Shown here piece after piece: positions 23,741 to 34,182 of a DNA stretch of 64,000 nucleotides. The DNA is from Echinarachnius parma. Taxonomy: Eukaryota > Echinodermata > Echinoidea > Clypeasteroida > Echinarachniidae. Position numbers and translations under genes: made by a program. The notes below the pieces were generated by a model that saw nothing but the letters and a program-made list of their open reading frames with translations, searched no databases and was not told where the DNA came from. The stretch is taken from contig JBAMJV010008286.1 of the NCBI GenBank assembly GCA_037951105.1, forward strand, positions 26,609 to 90,608, read 5' to 3'. How positions within the stretch are numbered: position 1 is the stretch's first letter; every line of letters starts with the position of its first letter.

Positions 23741-23824
23741 GTTGCCAATTTCTGGGCTGCGATATCATATAACGTGTAGTATGCGTATCATACACGTAGT
23801 CTACGCCATTCGCAAATTGGCAAC
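23741..23824. repeat. 84 bp imperfect hairpin
   Basis: GTTGCCAATTT at the left and AAATTGGCAAC at the right close an inner CGTGTA..TACACG stem around TATGCGTATCA. Confidence 0.6.
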
Positions 23825-24380
23825 AAAAGAGCGCTAGGTTCAGTTCATCTAGTCCAAGCGAGTTAGGAAATTATCGGGAGATTATCAGCGCATTTGTTTT
23901 GCCGTTTTTGCAGGTATTAGTTCTCGTATTTGTTTTAAAAGCCTTGCAAAACATGTAAGTAAAATAAAAGATAGTCTAGAATAGGTGCGATCGTGATAAT
24001 CTTGCATTTTCGTTCCTTTTCGGCACTTTTTAAGAGTGCATGCAAGGCAGTTGGCGCGCGGCTAGCTAGCTACCTCTCTCGCAGCGCGAGGCCTGCCGAA
24101 ACTCTGGCAGACCTTCTAGTGCGTGTTCCGTATCATTCAATTGACAGGTTTTTTTTTTTCCGACGCACATGTTCAATTTGCGTCTCTCAATGTGTCAAAC
24201 AAGTCGATAATTTTGCGAAAATAACCACTCATACGGTAAAATATGTACTTTTACACTAACATTGGGCAATTTTCTGGATTTTTTTTTTTTCATTTCCGAT
24301 GTTGCAAATTTCACATTGAAAAGTCGGGCAACGGGAAATTTGACGATATCTAAGTTTGTGTTTTTTGCGCTCACGCTCAC

Positions 24381-24580
24381 TCCGGCTCGAAATGATCCTC
24401 ACAGACGACTCGATTCCTGCAATATTTGTACGTTTTGACGTCAAATGTGTCAATTCCAATGTTGGCGAGCCATCTAGCGCACCTTTCCCTCTCATTTGCT
24501 GGGTTGGGAATGGCGAAAAAACTCCTTTTCTGGCCATTGCCTGGCTTATTCGAACATCCAAACGCTTGACACATCGGCAT
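24381..24580 (-). CDS. THAP-domain first exon (transposon-derived)
   Basis: On the minus strand ATG at 24580 opens MPMCQAFGCSNKPGNGQ and continues through RSFFAIPNP, ERCARWLANIG and NRVVCEDHFEP. This is an N-terminal THAP zinc finger: the start MPxC, the second Cys five residues on, a Trp in the helix region, and a final C-x2-H (CEDHF) give the C2CH set. THAP domains bind DNA and occur in P-element and Kolobok transposases and in host transcription factors. The frame stops just after EPE, but a donor (GGA then GTGAGC, GT at 24379-24380) allows splicing where the domain's CF.. segment should follow; that next exon was not identified. Because it sits inside a TTAA-ended element, a transposase origin is favoured over a host THAP gene. 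Confidence 0.75.
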
Positions 24581-24607
24581 TTTAGCAAGCGAAGTGAAGC
24601 AAAATGG

Positions 24608-25950
24608 TTTGGTACGAACAGTCACGTCATGTTCACGTTCACGTCACGTTCAAGGTTCTGTACCTTTTGTGAAACAGGTCACCCAAATCTACGAAGTGTA
24701 GGGTAAAGTGACCCAACAATTTGTCGTTTTCCATGCCGGTAAAACTCGAAGTGTCGCGTTAACCAAATCGTGACGTGAGCGTTTAATCAAGATTTTTTAA
24801 ATTGCAAACGCTTGTTACTAAGACTAGAAAATGTCGACGAAAATGCCAATACCCCCTTATCAAATCTTTTCAATCATTATGTTTATAATATGTACGTGCA
24901 TACTTCAGAGTAATCTGAGACGATAATATGCAGTTCTGTCATTTAGGTAATGTACAACCATACCACTTGCATTATTTGTCTTGTTATTGGAGTATTTCTA
25001 AAGACGTGTCGTGCGTGGATTTTGGCAAATGTTGATTTCCAGCTGAATTGCAGCTACACGCAGCGGACAATTCAGTTCGCATACGCCTGAAGTTCCCGTG
25101 CTCGACGTCTGCGCGTACTGGCGTTGTATGTGCATGCCTGTGAAAGTGAGTGAGTGAGTGACTGGCAGCAGTGATCAATGAGTTTAAAAGTAATAAAACA
25201 ATGATTTGATTAATAGTGTTTATTTATGGTTATTGAATCGAGTCAATCTATAAGTCAGTCATTTAATCTAATAAACAATCAATTAATCAGTCAATCATTA
25301 TAATGAAACAATCACACCAACCAATCAATATTAAATAAATCAATTAATGTATTTGACATTCGAACTAGCTACTTGTAGGCAGTGGCGTACCCAGGATTTT
25401 GTCAAGGGGTGGGTGTAGGGGGGGAGGGGGGAATATTTCGTCAGACAAATTGAAGTAAGCGGGGGGAGTGTGGGTAGGGGGTGTCCGTAGAAAATGACCG
25501 CAGCCGAGGACGAGACCAGGCCCGGTCACAAATTTCGAGGCCGAGACCAAGACATTTCTTGAATTATGTAAGGGGGTGGGGATAGGGGTAGGGGGTGTCC
25601 ATCCCCCAGCCCCCAGGCCTGTGTACGCCTATATAATTGTATATTCCAGTATAGGTAGGACGGGTTCGTTCACGATTAAATTTACCGAGAATTAGTCTCT
25701 TCTCAACGACAATTTACATTAATTTGTTTTACGCAAGCGCCAATTTACGTGAGCTTTCATGAATTGCATATAGTATATCTACAAACTGTTGGGTCACGTA
25801 ACCCAACACTTCGTAGATTTGGGTGACCTGTTTCACAAAAGGTACATAACCTGAACGTGACACTTCGTAGATTTGGGTGACCTGTTTCACAAAAGGTACA
25901 AAACCTTCACGTGATGTGAACGTGAACGTGACGTGACTGTTCGTACCAAG
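24608..25950. mobile_element. Nested foldback element, GGTACGAACAGTCACGT family, copy 1
   Basis: The left arm (24608-24832) begins TTGGTACGAACAGTCACGT, then CACGTT repeats, 'ctgtaccttttgtgaaacag', 'gtcacccaaatctacgaagtg'. The right arm (25735-25950) is the inverted version, with the 'cttcgtagatttgggtgacc' block present twice. The arms are rich in ACGTGA/TCACGT words. The interior is non-coding and contains (CAAT)-like degenerate repeats at 25235-25350 and a 'gtggcgtacccaggatt' dispersed fragment at 25382. A second member spans 34435-37177. Confidence 0.75.
25382..25620. repeat. Dispersed GGCGTACCCAGGATT repeat with G-rich runs
   Basis: 'gtggcgtacccaggattttg..aggggtggg..atttcgtcagacaaatt' resembles 36655-36705 ('atttcgtcagccaaattt'). 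This kind of sequence, rich in GGGG, is a scattered non-coding repeat. Confidence 0.55.
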
Positions 25951-26199
25951 CCAAGCAAAATATAGCAGCCGCTTCACCGCGGTAGCGCGCGCAAAGTGAG
26001 GCTGATACATCACGCCGTCATGTGATCTTTCTCGCTAGCGTACAGAAAGTGAACAGTTACGATTCAAAACTAGTGACACTAAAAATTTGATTGTGACAGG
26101 TTTGGAGGGTGTTTTTGATTAAAAGTAGGTAGTTTTGGACTTTGATTTATGTAGATTATGGTAGAATTTGTAAAAAAATCGTCCGGACGTCTCCTTTAA

Positions 26200-26472
26200 T
26201 AAAGAAACCGAATCCGTAAGGTTGCTGACTCACAGTGAATTTATTAGCATGCACTTCATAGGCAACATGCATCAATCTTCACGAAGCGAACGGGCTCAAC
26301 AGTGGCCGTTCATGCCTCAACACTTATACTACCTTACATACTGCATTTCCATTGTTACTAATTATTCCCAACTTCTAATCTTTAAGTAATTATAACTTTA
26401 CTAATCCTTACTCATTTCCCATGGTTAACCCACCACATTACTGAGTATTTAATTACTTAATTAACCTAATAC
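26200..26472. other. Unassigned DNA
   Basis: Nothing recognised between the TTAA element and the giant foldback. Confidence 0.5.
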
Positions 26473-26589
26473 TTAGTGGGGGCTCTTAAGTCAATATTTG
26501 GGACGAAGTGTGCACTTCCGGAAAAAAAGTGTGAATTTTGGCACACAGATAGTTTAGACCTTCCTCTTCAAGAAATTTGATGGAAGCAA

Positions 26590-27700
26590 TTTTGCACGGC
26601 CCATTCTTGGCCGCCATCTTGAATTTCAAAATGGCCGCCATCTGGCACCTGTTTTCATCAATATCTCAGCAACTAAAACAGCTAGAGAGTTTTTTTCAGT
26701 GGCTATACCCACATAATGGGGGCCAACGAATCACCTGAATCGAATATCAAGACTTCAAATGGCAGCCATCTCGCACCTTTTTTCATCAATATCTCAGCAA
26801 CTAAAACAGCTAGAGAGTTATTTTCAGTGGCTATACCCACATAACGGGGGCCAACGAATCACCTGAATAGAATATCAAGACTTCAAATGGCAGCCATCTT
26901 GAATTTCAAAATGGCCGCCATCTGGCACCTGTTTTCATCAATATCTCAGTAACTAAAACAGCTAGTGAGTTATTTTCAGTGGCTATACCCACATAATGGG
27001 GGCCAACGAATCACCTGAATCAAATATCAAGACTTCAAATGGCAGCCATCTTGAATTTCAAGATGGCCGCCATGGGAATCCTATATTTAAATCCATCTCA
27101 GAAACTAAAGCAATTACGGAGTTCATTTCAACTGATATGCCTGTTGTCTGTATGTCTGCTTGTGTCAACTTGTAACCAATATATGGTTGGAAGCATTTAT
27201 GCAATTCCCATTTAATTATCTCCTTTATCTCAGAAACTAAAACTGCTAAAGCATTATTTTAGCGGCTATACCCACTTATTTGGCTCCAACGAATCACCTG
27301 AATCCACCTTAAAGGCGTCAAATTGCAGCCATCTGTGAAATTCAAGCTGGCCACCATGGGGATTAGCATATATCTAACTCTTTAAATCAAAAACTAAAAA
27401 TGGTTCAAAGTTATCTCTAGTTGCTATTCCTTTCTGCTGATGCCAACGACTTGTCTGTCTTTGAAAGAAATATGATGTTGAAAGCAAATGATTAGCAAGA
27501 CCCATTTTGGCCGCCATCGTGAATTTCATTATTGCTGACATCTGGAACCTATTTTGCGTGTATTTCAGAAAATAACATGGCTGGACTTTTTAGTGGCTTT
27601 AAACACATTTTGGGGGTCAACAGATCACCTGGATTGACTTAAAAGACTTGAAATGGTTGAGCCATCTTGAAGTTCGATATGGCCGCCATGATAAGTCTAC
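26590..27700. repeat. Left-arm tandem array (127-153 bp units)
   Basis: 'catcaatatctcagcaacta' recurs at 26657, 26784 and 26937, and degenerate units continue to about 27700. CAGCCATCTTGAATTTCAA and AATGGCCGCCATC mark each unit. The units decay toward the inside. Confidence 0.8.
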
Positions 27701-27715
27701 ACAGATTTGATTCAA

Positions 27716-28889
27716 ATCTGCGAGACCAACACAACAACACGGCCGTGATCTGGCAAAACTACGTATCTCCTTTTAGGCAATTTCGAGATATTTGAGCTTA
27801 AAGATTCAAAATTGCTTCTTTGGAAAAATGGAGAATGGTGTATAGAATATTTTTGTTTTCGATTAACCTGTGGAACATAGATAAGGCATTAGAGCCAAAA
27901 ACTTCTTGATTTCCTCATGAAATCTTGTAATTTTCCTCATTTTTAGAAACATACGTGCTTTTGCCTGATAAAATCGACGACTACTCTCCGAGCTTTGATC
28001 AGGTAAAACTACGTATGTTTCAACTTATCAGCCAGAACTACGTATGTCGGCCGACGGGGCAAAGATTTATCAGGCAAAACTACGTATGTCGGCCGACGGG
28101 GCAAAGGTTCATCAGGTAAAACTACGTATGTCGTCCGACGGGGCAAAGATTTATCAGGCAAAACTACGTATGTTTCAACTTATCAGGCATAACTACCGTA
28201 CTTTCGCGTACAAAATACATGTATGCGACACCATCTTCTGCGCGCGAGCGATGTGGGATGGGATGACAGTGTGTTATGCGAAGGCCGGGCGTGTACAGTT
28301 TGCCGTTCGTGCGAAGCCATGATCCGAAACCATCCTATTTTGTCAGGTATAATATGTCGTCATTTGTGTAATAAGTGATTGTCTATGATTTTATAATTAT
28401 CAGAACAATACCCACACTTTTAACGTAAAAGTTTTGTCGAATTCCATTGCAAATTGCATGTTCATCGATATGCAGAAGACCATATCGCGCATCTCCACTC
28501 TCCCAGTGCAGAGTCAATGGCTATGACACGTGTGAATTGACCGGCCGCGGCCGCGACCACAAACTGTATACTAGCATGCAGCTGACTGTACAGTACATGT
28601 ATAACATATGGGAGATACGTAGTTTTGCCTGATAAATCAACAAGCAAAACTATGTAAGTCGACTTACGTAGTTTTGCCTTTTAAATTTACGGATTTTTAA
28701 GGAAATTTTACAAAAACTCGGTATTGAATCTCTGAAAATAGTAAGAGTTAGAACTTGAAATTTTGCCAGATGAAAGAGCACATTCAAAAACATAAGAAAC
28801 ACCTAAAACCTGAAAAACGCCAAAAAATGACTTACGTGGTTTTGCCAGATCACGGCCGAACAGTCTGTTGCTTTGTTGGTCTCGCAGAT
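27716..28889. mobile_element. 1.17 kb TIR element nested in the giant foldback
   Basis: The left end ATCTGCGAGACCAACA, followed by 'cggccgtgatctggcaaaac', is matched on the right by 'gttttgccagatcacggccg' and GTTGGTCTCGCAGAT. Inside are repeated ACTACGTATGT words and a 48-49 bp tandem block. Open frames follow the repeats and are not genes. Confidence 0.78.
27985..28195. repeat. 48-49 bp tandem repeat with ACTACGTATG
   Basis: Units of 'atcaggcaaaactacgtatg' + 'tcggccgacggggcaaagat', about four copies, with two variant 'tttcaactt' units at the edges. Confidence 0.8.
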
Positions 28890-28959
28890 TACTGTGGGTA
28901 TGCAGTCTGGTGTTCGCAATAAATAACATAGAGTACATTTGAGAGACCTAAGTCAGATG

Positions 28960-29230
28960 CACACAGAGTGGTTGAAAGCAATTTAGCAAGTGCCATTTTC
29001 GCCTTCATCTTCAATTTTAAAATGGTCACCACGACTTTATAGATGTCTTAAAATGACAGTCATCATACATTTCAAGATGGCCACCCTGGGAACTGTATTC
29101 AGCTCAAGCTCTTTCCTACAGATCACACTGCAACACAATTAATTTGAGTGGTTATACTTAATATTGATGTCACTGAATTACCTGGATTTGCTTTTAAAAA
29201 TGTCAGGTGGTAGCCATCTTGTGAATCATT
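28960..29230. repeat. Displaced left-arm array units
   Basis: More degenerate units of the CCATCTTGAA family, continuing beyond the nested element. Confidence 0.6.
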
Positions 29231-29624
29231 GTATTGATTGAATTCTTGCTTCAGTGTTCTACGAATATGGTTTTGAGAGACAGCTCCGTATCTGCTTTAT
29301 GTGATTCCTTGCAAACATCCTTTTGTAGTTTGTCCATGCTAAGGAATCATATACACCACCCATTTATGCTCCTTTTCTCAGACATGTCGTTATGAGCTGC
29401 TAAGATTTGGTGTAATGTTCTTGACGGCTTGTAATACACTTTGATGCCAAATTCCTTCAAAGAACTTTTGAGGCACACTTGATGTAGGCTAGAACGATAT
29501 GTCCTTTTGAGTATGGGTTTATCTAGTTGGCTTTGGCCTATTTTAAGAGCTCAATTAGATTATCCACAAGTGGAGAGTTTCAAGGGATTGATATGGATCG
29601 GTATGAACAAAGTATGGATCACTC
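29231..29624. other. Unassigned DNA inside the giant foldback
   Basis: Nothing recognised. Confidence 0.5.
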
Positions 29625-29912
29625 CTAATGTTCACAAAGGTGACTGGAGGTGAAAATATTATATAAACCAACTGTGTAAACTAAATTTCTCCCTGATAAA
29701 TCTTCCAAGCTACCATAAGTAAGTGCCCACATGCCCTCCTTCTCCTCGATAGGGAACGCTAAGTCCGGATAAATGGAGTTCAAGATCTGCTCGCCAAAAG
29801 TGTCACTGCAGTCAACGTATCGGTTTGCGCAGCGTAGACATTCTTCCAGGAGTTGGACAATATAATTCAGACATGCTGGTCCTATATAAACTCTAGATAA
29901 TTGTGTCCTCAA
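29625..29912 (-). CDS. Unidentified 95-codon frame inside the foldback
   Basis: The minus-strand frame from ATG at 29912 reads through YIVQLLEECLRCANRYVDCS, FGEQILNSIYPDLAF and EKEGMWALTYGSLEDLSG. Residue mix and codon use look protein-like, helical in the first half, with no low-complexity bias. The stop is at 29625-29627. No family is recognised. It could be a captured host exon (part of the frame between cryptic splice sites), a piece of the element's own gene, or a chance frame. Its position inside a foldback element makes capture worth testing. Confidence 0.3.
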   Translation of the reverse strand: MRTQLSRVYIGPACLNYIVQLLEECLRCANRYVDCSDTFGEQILNSIYPDLAFPIEEKEGMWALTYGSLEDLSGRNLVYTVGLYNIFTSSHLCEH

Positions 29913-30169
29913 GTGTTGACTTGTGTATGGTAACCAAAGTAGGTAATGTACGTAAAGTCACGTCATAATGATCGAAACTCTCGTCTTCCACGGTCCACTC
30001 TCGATAGCTTCTACGCTTAATCGAGAGTTAGCTACGTGGTGACATGTCTGTTACACAAGAGGAGATATAATATGATAGGTCTGGACCAGTTTATCTGTGA
30101 GCCAGGTTTCTAACCCCTGCAAGAACATGTACACATACAGGGTCCACATACATTGGCTACAATGGATCT

Positions 30170-31200
30170 TTTACCAACACATCCGTGAAGCAGCAATTAT
30201 ATTCCCTCTTACTCCCATCCTATGAAATTTGTAAATAAAACACTTGAAAAAATAGACATTGACAATGCACCGAAACCACAAATTTGGTGGTATTGTTACA
30301 TGGATGACACTCATCGCAAACTCAAGAAACAATTTGTGCAGGAGTACACTTTTAGTTCCCTAACGAAGGGAAGGATAAGTCGTTAGTGTTCCTTGACACT
30401 TTCACAAGTCATGATAGTGATCAAACTTGATTGTAGCCTGAACGTTAAGATTTATCGGAAAGCAACTCGCTGTCCAATGTCTCATTTCACCTCTAATTAC
30501 TTATTTTAACAAACATTAGGAGTGACTGTTACTTTGTTCCATTATTGTAATCACCAATCCCTTGGCTGTCCAGATGATAACATATTACTAGTCTCTCTTA
30601 TGTATGTTGCAACTATATTTGGGCTTAAAGGGCTACAGAAGGATCACCCCACTGAGAGGAACACGCAATGCTCAAAATGACACTCTTCCGACCTGATATT
30701 AGAAGTCTCAGATGCAATCAACTGAATTTCAATCTAATCGGGCGTTAGGGTGTTTCTAAAGCCGACAAGAACAAAACACCAAATCTTAGTACCGCCTAAA
30801 GACAACATCAAACATAATTGCGGGGCGTAGTATGTACATTGTAATTCCATGCAAAGGGTGGACTACTAGCCATTTGGCTGCAAGGAATCAAACAACAGTC
30901 CTATGTAGTGAATCATAAGCAAAAGAAACGTAGCGATCTCCCAAGACCAGATATTTGGAACACCGACGCCCAATTCGTTCCTCTGGAGTGTCTCAAAACA
31001 GGCCACATTGAGTGATTGAGTCTCCCGACCATCAGGTCGGACTGGCAAAAGGTCTACATTTCGGAAATGTGGCACAATACAAAAAGGGTGAAGGAAGATA
31101 TCTGCACGTGTATACATCCTGGCATTTCAACCCACACTGAACAGAGACAGTGCGCGAAACAAACTACCTGCAGTGACGTCTACGATCAGAAAACTGATCA
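30170..31200 (+). pseudogene. Penelope-like retroelement relic (RT to linker)
   Basis: In the plus direction, across several frame changes, the RT active-site region reads KPQIWWYCYMDDTHRKLKK (YMDD at 30297-30308). It is followed by 'SLVFLDTFT' and LDCSLNVKIYRKATRCPMSH, which correspond to the Penelope RT blocks 'R-Y-V-D-D-T', 'L-P-F-L-D' and 'V-Y-R-K-P-T-H-T-D'. Further on, 'VPPKDNIKHNCG' and IPCKG (30844-30858) match the linker just before a GIY-YIG nuclease domain, whose core is not clearly readable. Stops and frameshifts are frequent, so the copy is dead. Penelope-like elements encode one protein with RT and GIY-YIG endonuclease. Confidence 0.72.
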
Positions 31201-31230
31201 CTTTGTAAGAAACGTCAACAGTCAGGTCAT

Positions 31231-31270
31231 GCACAGCTGACGAAGGCTGTTGATGAGAACCGAATATTAG
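31231..31270 (+). ncRNA. Decayed hammerhead-like motif after the Penelope relic
   Basis: CTGACGA at 31237-31243 is followed by a short stem region and CCGAATA, where a hammerhead core would have GAAA. Its position just after a Penelope-like ORF fits the known hammerhead motifs in such elements. It is probably inactive. Confidence 0.3.
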
Positions 31271-31599
31271 GAAGTGAACATTTGTATGATCAACAAAATG
31301 TTCAAACTTTTTCCATTTAGTTAGTTTTCAAATAATGCTCGAATGAATGTTACTGCTTTTCTCTAAAGGTAGGTTAGTACACTCATTGATTCTCTTTTGA
31401 ACTACCTCCTACCCGATAACTTTTGTTTAATCAATCGAATTGTCAAGTAGACTTCTTTTTTTTCAGATTATCTTTATATCATTATATATCAGCAACATTG
31501 CTCAATTGGTTCCGACCTAAGATGGGCATACCCATAGATGGGCATACCCATCGAAATGCACTGACCGATTTTATTATGAGATACATAATTGAATAAGCT
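31271..31599. other. Unassigned DNA inside the giant foldback
   Basis: AT-rich, with a tandem 'gatgggcatacccat' pair near 31530. No gene. Confidence 0.45.
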
Positions 31600-32310
31600 A
31601 CCCGTGGCAGCCATCTTGAAATTCAAGATGGCTACTATTTGAAGCTTATGAAGACGATCCAGGTGATTCGTTGACCCAGAAAATGTGAGTGTACCCGGCT
31701 GAAATAAACTCTCCAGCTGTTCTGGTTTTTAAAATATTGGAGAAAATAGGGTTTTAGATGGCAGCCATTTTGAAATTCAAGATGGCGGCTAAAATGGGAA
31801 GTGCATAATTGCTTCCATCTATTGGTAAATGTTTACAAGTTGAACACAAAGAGATAGGCATATCAGTTGAAATGAACTCCGTAATTGCTTTAGTTTCTAA
31901 GATGGAGTTTAATGTATGCTTCCCATGGTGGCCATCTTGAAATTCAAGATGGCTGCCATTTGAAGTCTTGATATGTGATTCAGGTGATTCGTTTGCCCCC
32001 ATTATGTGGGTAAAGCCACTGAAAATATCTCCCTAGCTGTTTTAGTTGCTGAGATATTGATGAAAACAGGTGCCAGATGGCGGCCATTTTGAAATTCAAG
32101 ATGGCTGCCATTTGAAGTCTTGATATTCGATTCAGGTGATTCGTTGGCCCCCATTATGTGGGTAAAGCCACTGAAAATAACTCTCTAGCTGTTTGAGCTG
32201 CTGAGATATTGATGAAAACAGGTGCCAGATGGCGGCCATTTTGAAATTCAAGATGGCGGCCAAGAATGGGCAGTGCAAAATTGCTTCCATCAAATTTCTT
32301 GAAGAGGAAG
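31600..32310. repeat. Right-arm tandem array (inverted)
   Basis: Inverted copies of the left-arm units: 'ttgaaattcaagatggc', 'gctgagatattgatgaaaac' at about 32049 and 32200, 'gattcaggtgattcgttggc'. Confidence 0.8.
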
Positions 32311-32387
32311 GTCTAAACTATCTGTGTGCCAAAATTCACACTTTTTTTCCGGAAGTGCACATCCCATGACCTAAGAGCCCCCACTAA

Positions 32388-32820
32388 CTTAATCATCATG
32401 CTCTGTCCTAACCATAGGAACTATTACCATTTAACTGTACAACGTTCTACACTCGATTACAATTATGATCGATCGATCAATATCTCTCATAATCGATCCC
32501 TACTTGTCCATTATCGATTCTCTGATCCTAATCAGAATTAACCACTTAACAAATATTATCCATCCATCATAAATTACCAAAATGTTCTATCTTATACATA
32601 ATCATTGTCCATAATTATTCCCGTAAACATCATGTCTATAAAACCTTTCCTTAATCCTAATTCAATTCCACCATTAATTATTCCCAAAATTAACCACTAT
32701 TTTACTCATAATCGATTAACTCATATACAAAGCGATTCCAATTACACTACAATAATCGATCCCCATACTACCTTATGTCATTCATTACTACGGACTTTTC
32801 GCAAACCTGAGGACGACAAA
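32388..32820. other. AT-rich DNA with ATCGAT words
   Basis: Several (T)AATCGAT words, no tandem order, no gene. Confidence 0.45.
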
Positions 32821-33077
32821 TAGTAGGGTGGTTAATGGGTCCGTGACTGCATTTTGGGGTACGATTGTTTTACTTGACATACATACTCCTTGGATCAACA
32901 GAAGAAAATTCGTCCAAAGAGACGCTCTGTATCTATGCAAATTAGGCCTAATTTCCATAATTGAATATGATCTCTCAAATATATCAATAAAAACACCACT
33001 TTTATAGATATCCCATATCCCAAGTAAAAAAATTGTACCCCAAACTGCAGTGAACACCATATTTGTGGCCCCTACTA
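32821..33077. mobile_element. 257 bp MITE
   Basis: The left end TAGTAGGGTGGTTAATGG continues through 'actgcattttggggtacgat'. The right end is the inverted form ('gtaccccaaactgcagt..ccctacta'). The arms are ~50 bp, imperfect. Non-coding. Confidence 0.75.
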
Positions 33078-33228
33078 GAATAAATGACGTCATTTAGGCG
33101 AGAAATTACGTCACTTATGTTCTCTCTCGTCGTCTGGCCAATCTGAGCACTAGTTCATGCCCGATTTCAGGTTCGTCGGAAAATCCAGTACACCGTCTTC
33201 AGAATTACGTAATCAGAGAATTATCAAC

Positions 33229-33705
33229 ATGTATGTGTGTGTGTGTGTGTTTTATACGTGTGTATGTGTATGTGTGGTGGATTATGTAACTGGTGTATGC
33301 GTGTGTGTTTGAATGTGTGCGTTTGTGGCTGTGTGTACGTGTGTGCGCATTTGTTCGTGTGTGTGTTTGTGAGTGTATACGTGTTTGTTTTTGTTTGTTT
33401 GAGTGCGAGTGCGTGCGTCTGTGTGGGAGTTTTATTAATGTTGTGTTTGTGTGTATACGCGTGTGTAAGGGTTTGTGTTTGTGTGTGCGCATGTGTGGGG
33501 TGTTTGTGTGCATTTGTATTTGTTTGAGTGCGAGTGCGTGCGTGCGTGCGGGAGTGGATGTTTGTGCGTGTGTGTATACGTGTGTGTAAGTGTGTGTGTG
33601 TTTGTGTGATTGAATGTGTGTATATATGTGTGTGTGTGTCTGTGTTGGAGTTTGAGTATTTAAGTGCTCGGTGCGCATGTGTATGTGTGAAAGTGTATGT
33701 ATGTG
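33229..33705. repeat. Impure (GT)n array
   Basis: GT-rich on the plus strand with TT, GC and TA interruptions. The Cys-Val and Thr-His frames are artefacts. Confidence 0.95.
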
Positions 33706-33802
33706 CATGAGTGTTGACTAAAAGCGAAAATGGTTGAAAGGCAGCGAACAGGTAGTGAACAGGACGGGTTGACTACATCCAATAGACCGCTACTGTGATG
33801 TA

Positions 33803-33958
33803 TGCAAATAATATGCGTATGACGTATAGACTCCCCGTTGACAAGCTTAACAATAGTAACTAAGTCCGACAAGCTAAGTATGCCGGAGCTTGACGGACCT
33901 AGTTACTATTGTTAAGCTTGGCAACGGGGAGTATTACGTCATACGCGTGTTATTTGCT
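33803..33958. repeat. 156 bp snapback hairpin
   Basis: 'gcaaataatatgcgtatgac', 'gactccccgttgacaagctt' and 'aacaatagtaactaagtccg' are repeated inverted as 'cggacctagttactattgtt', 'aagcttggcaacggggagt' and 'gtcatacgcgtgttatttgc'. The loop is ~25 bp. Same size class as the hairpins at 12596 and 44562. Confidence 0.85.
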
Positions 33959-33960
33959 TA

Positions 33961-34182
33961 TACAGGGTATATACAGAAATAACGGAACGGGGTACTTTCC
34001 ATTATAAAGAAACATACAGACTAGGTTCACTGGATAGATAATCTTTTAAAAAGAAATTTGATATCAACAACAGTAATTTGGTCAAGTAGTTTTTTGTTTG
34101 GTATCTATCCAGTGAACCTATTATGTATACGTTTCTTCACAATGGCAAATACCCCGTTCCGTTATTTCTGGGCCACCCTGTA
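33961..34182. mobile_element. 222 bp TACAGGGT MITE
   Basis: TACAGGGTATATACAGAAAT at the left and 'atttctgggccaccctgta' at the right are inverted. They are joined by inner matches 'aacggaacggggta'/'taccccgttccgtt' and 'aggttcactggatagata'/'tatctatccagtgaacct'. Ends of this type occur on Tc1/mariner-derived MITEs. It directly abuts the hairpin at 33803-33958. Confidence 0.8.

Larger units (their letters stand above)
23149..26199. mobile_element. 3.05 kb Kolobok-like transposon relic carrying a THAP exon
   Basis: The left end TTAAAGGGGACGTCCGGACG then ATTTT is matched by the right end AAAAATCGTCCGGACGTCTC then CTTTAA, with one difference over 25 bp and TTAA at both edges. The minus strand inside carries a THAP DNA-binding exon (24381-24580). 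From established knowledge, Kolobok transposons use TTAA targets, T2-type TTAAAGGRR termini, and transposases with a THAP domain. No DDE catalytic region was recognised, so this copy is probably decayed or deleted. A CpG-rich patch (23290-23480) and a second nested inverted-repeat element (24608-25950) also lie inside. Confidence 0.7.
26473..32387. mobile_element. 5.9 kb giant foldback element with nested insertions
   Basis: The left end TTAGTGGGGGCTCTTA..TGTGCACTTCCGGAAAA and the right end GGAAGTGCAC..TAAGAGCCCCCACTAA are inverted. They continue inward with 'gtgtgaattttggcacacag', 'agaccttcctcttcaagaaa', 'gatggaagcaattttgca'. Each arm then becomes a tandem array of 127-153 bp units with GCCATCTTGAATTTCAA and 'catcaatatctcagcaac' (left 26590-27700, right 31600-32310, inverted). 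Between them lie a nested TIR element (27716-28889), leftover array units (28960-29230), an unidentified open frame (29625-29912) and a Penelope-like relic (30170-31200). Confidence 0.82.

Noticed and set aside
26490..32387. Reading 31754-32002 as a gene (MGANESPESHIKTSNGSHLE)
   Set aside because: The frame follows the tandem arm units and recurs in the opposite arm; no domain.
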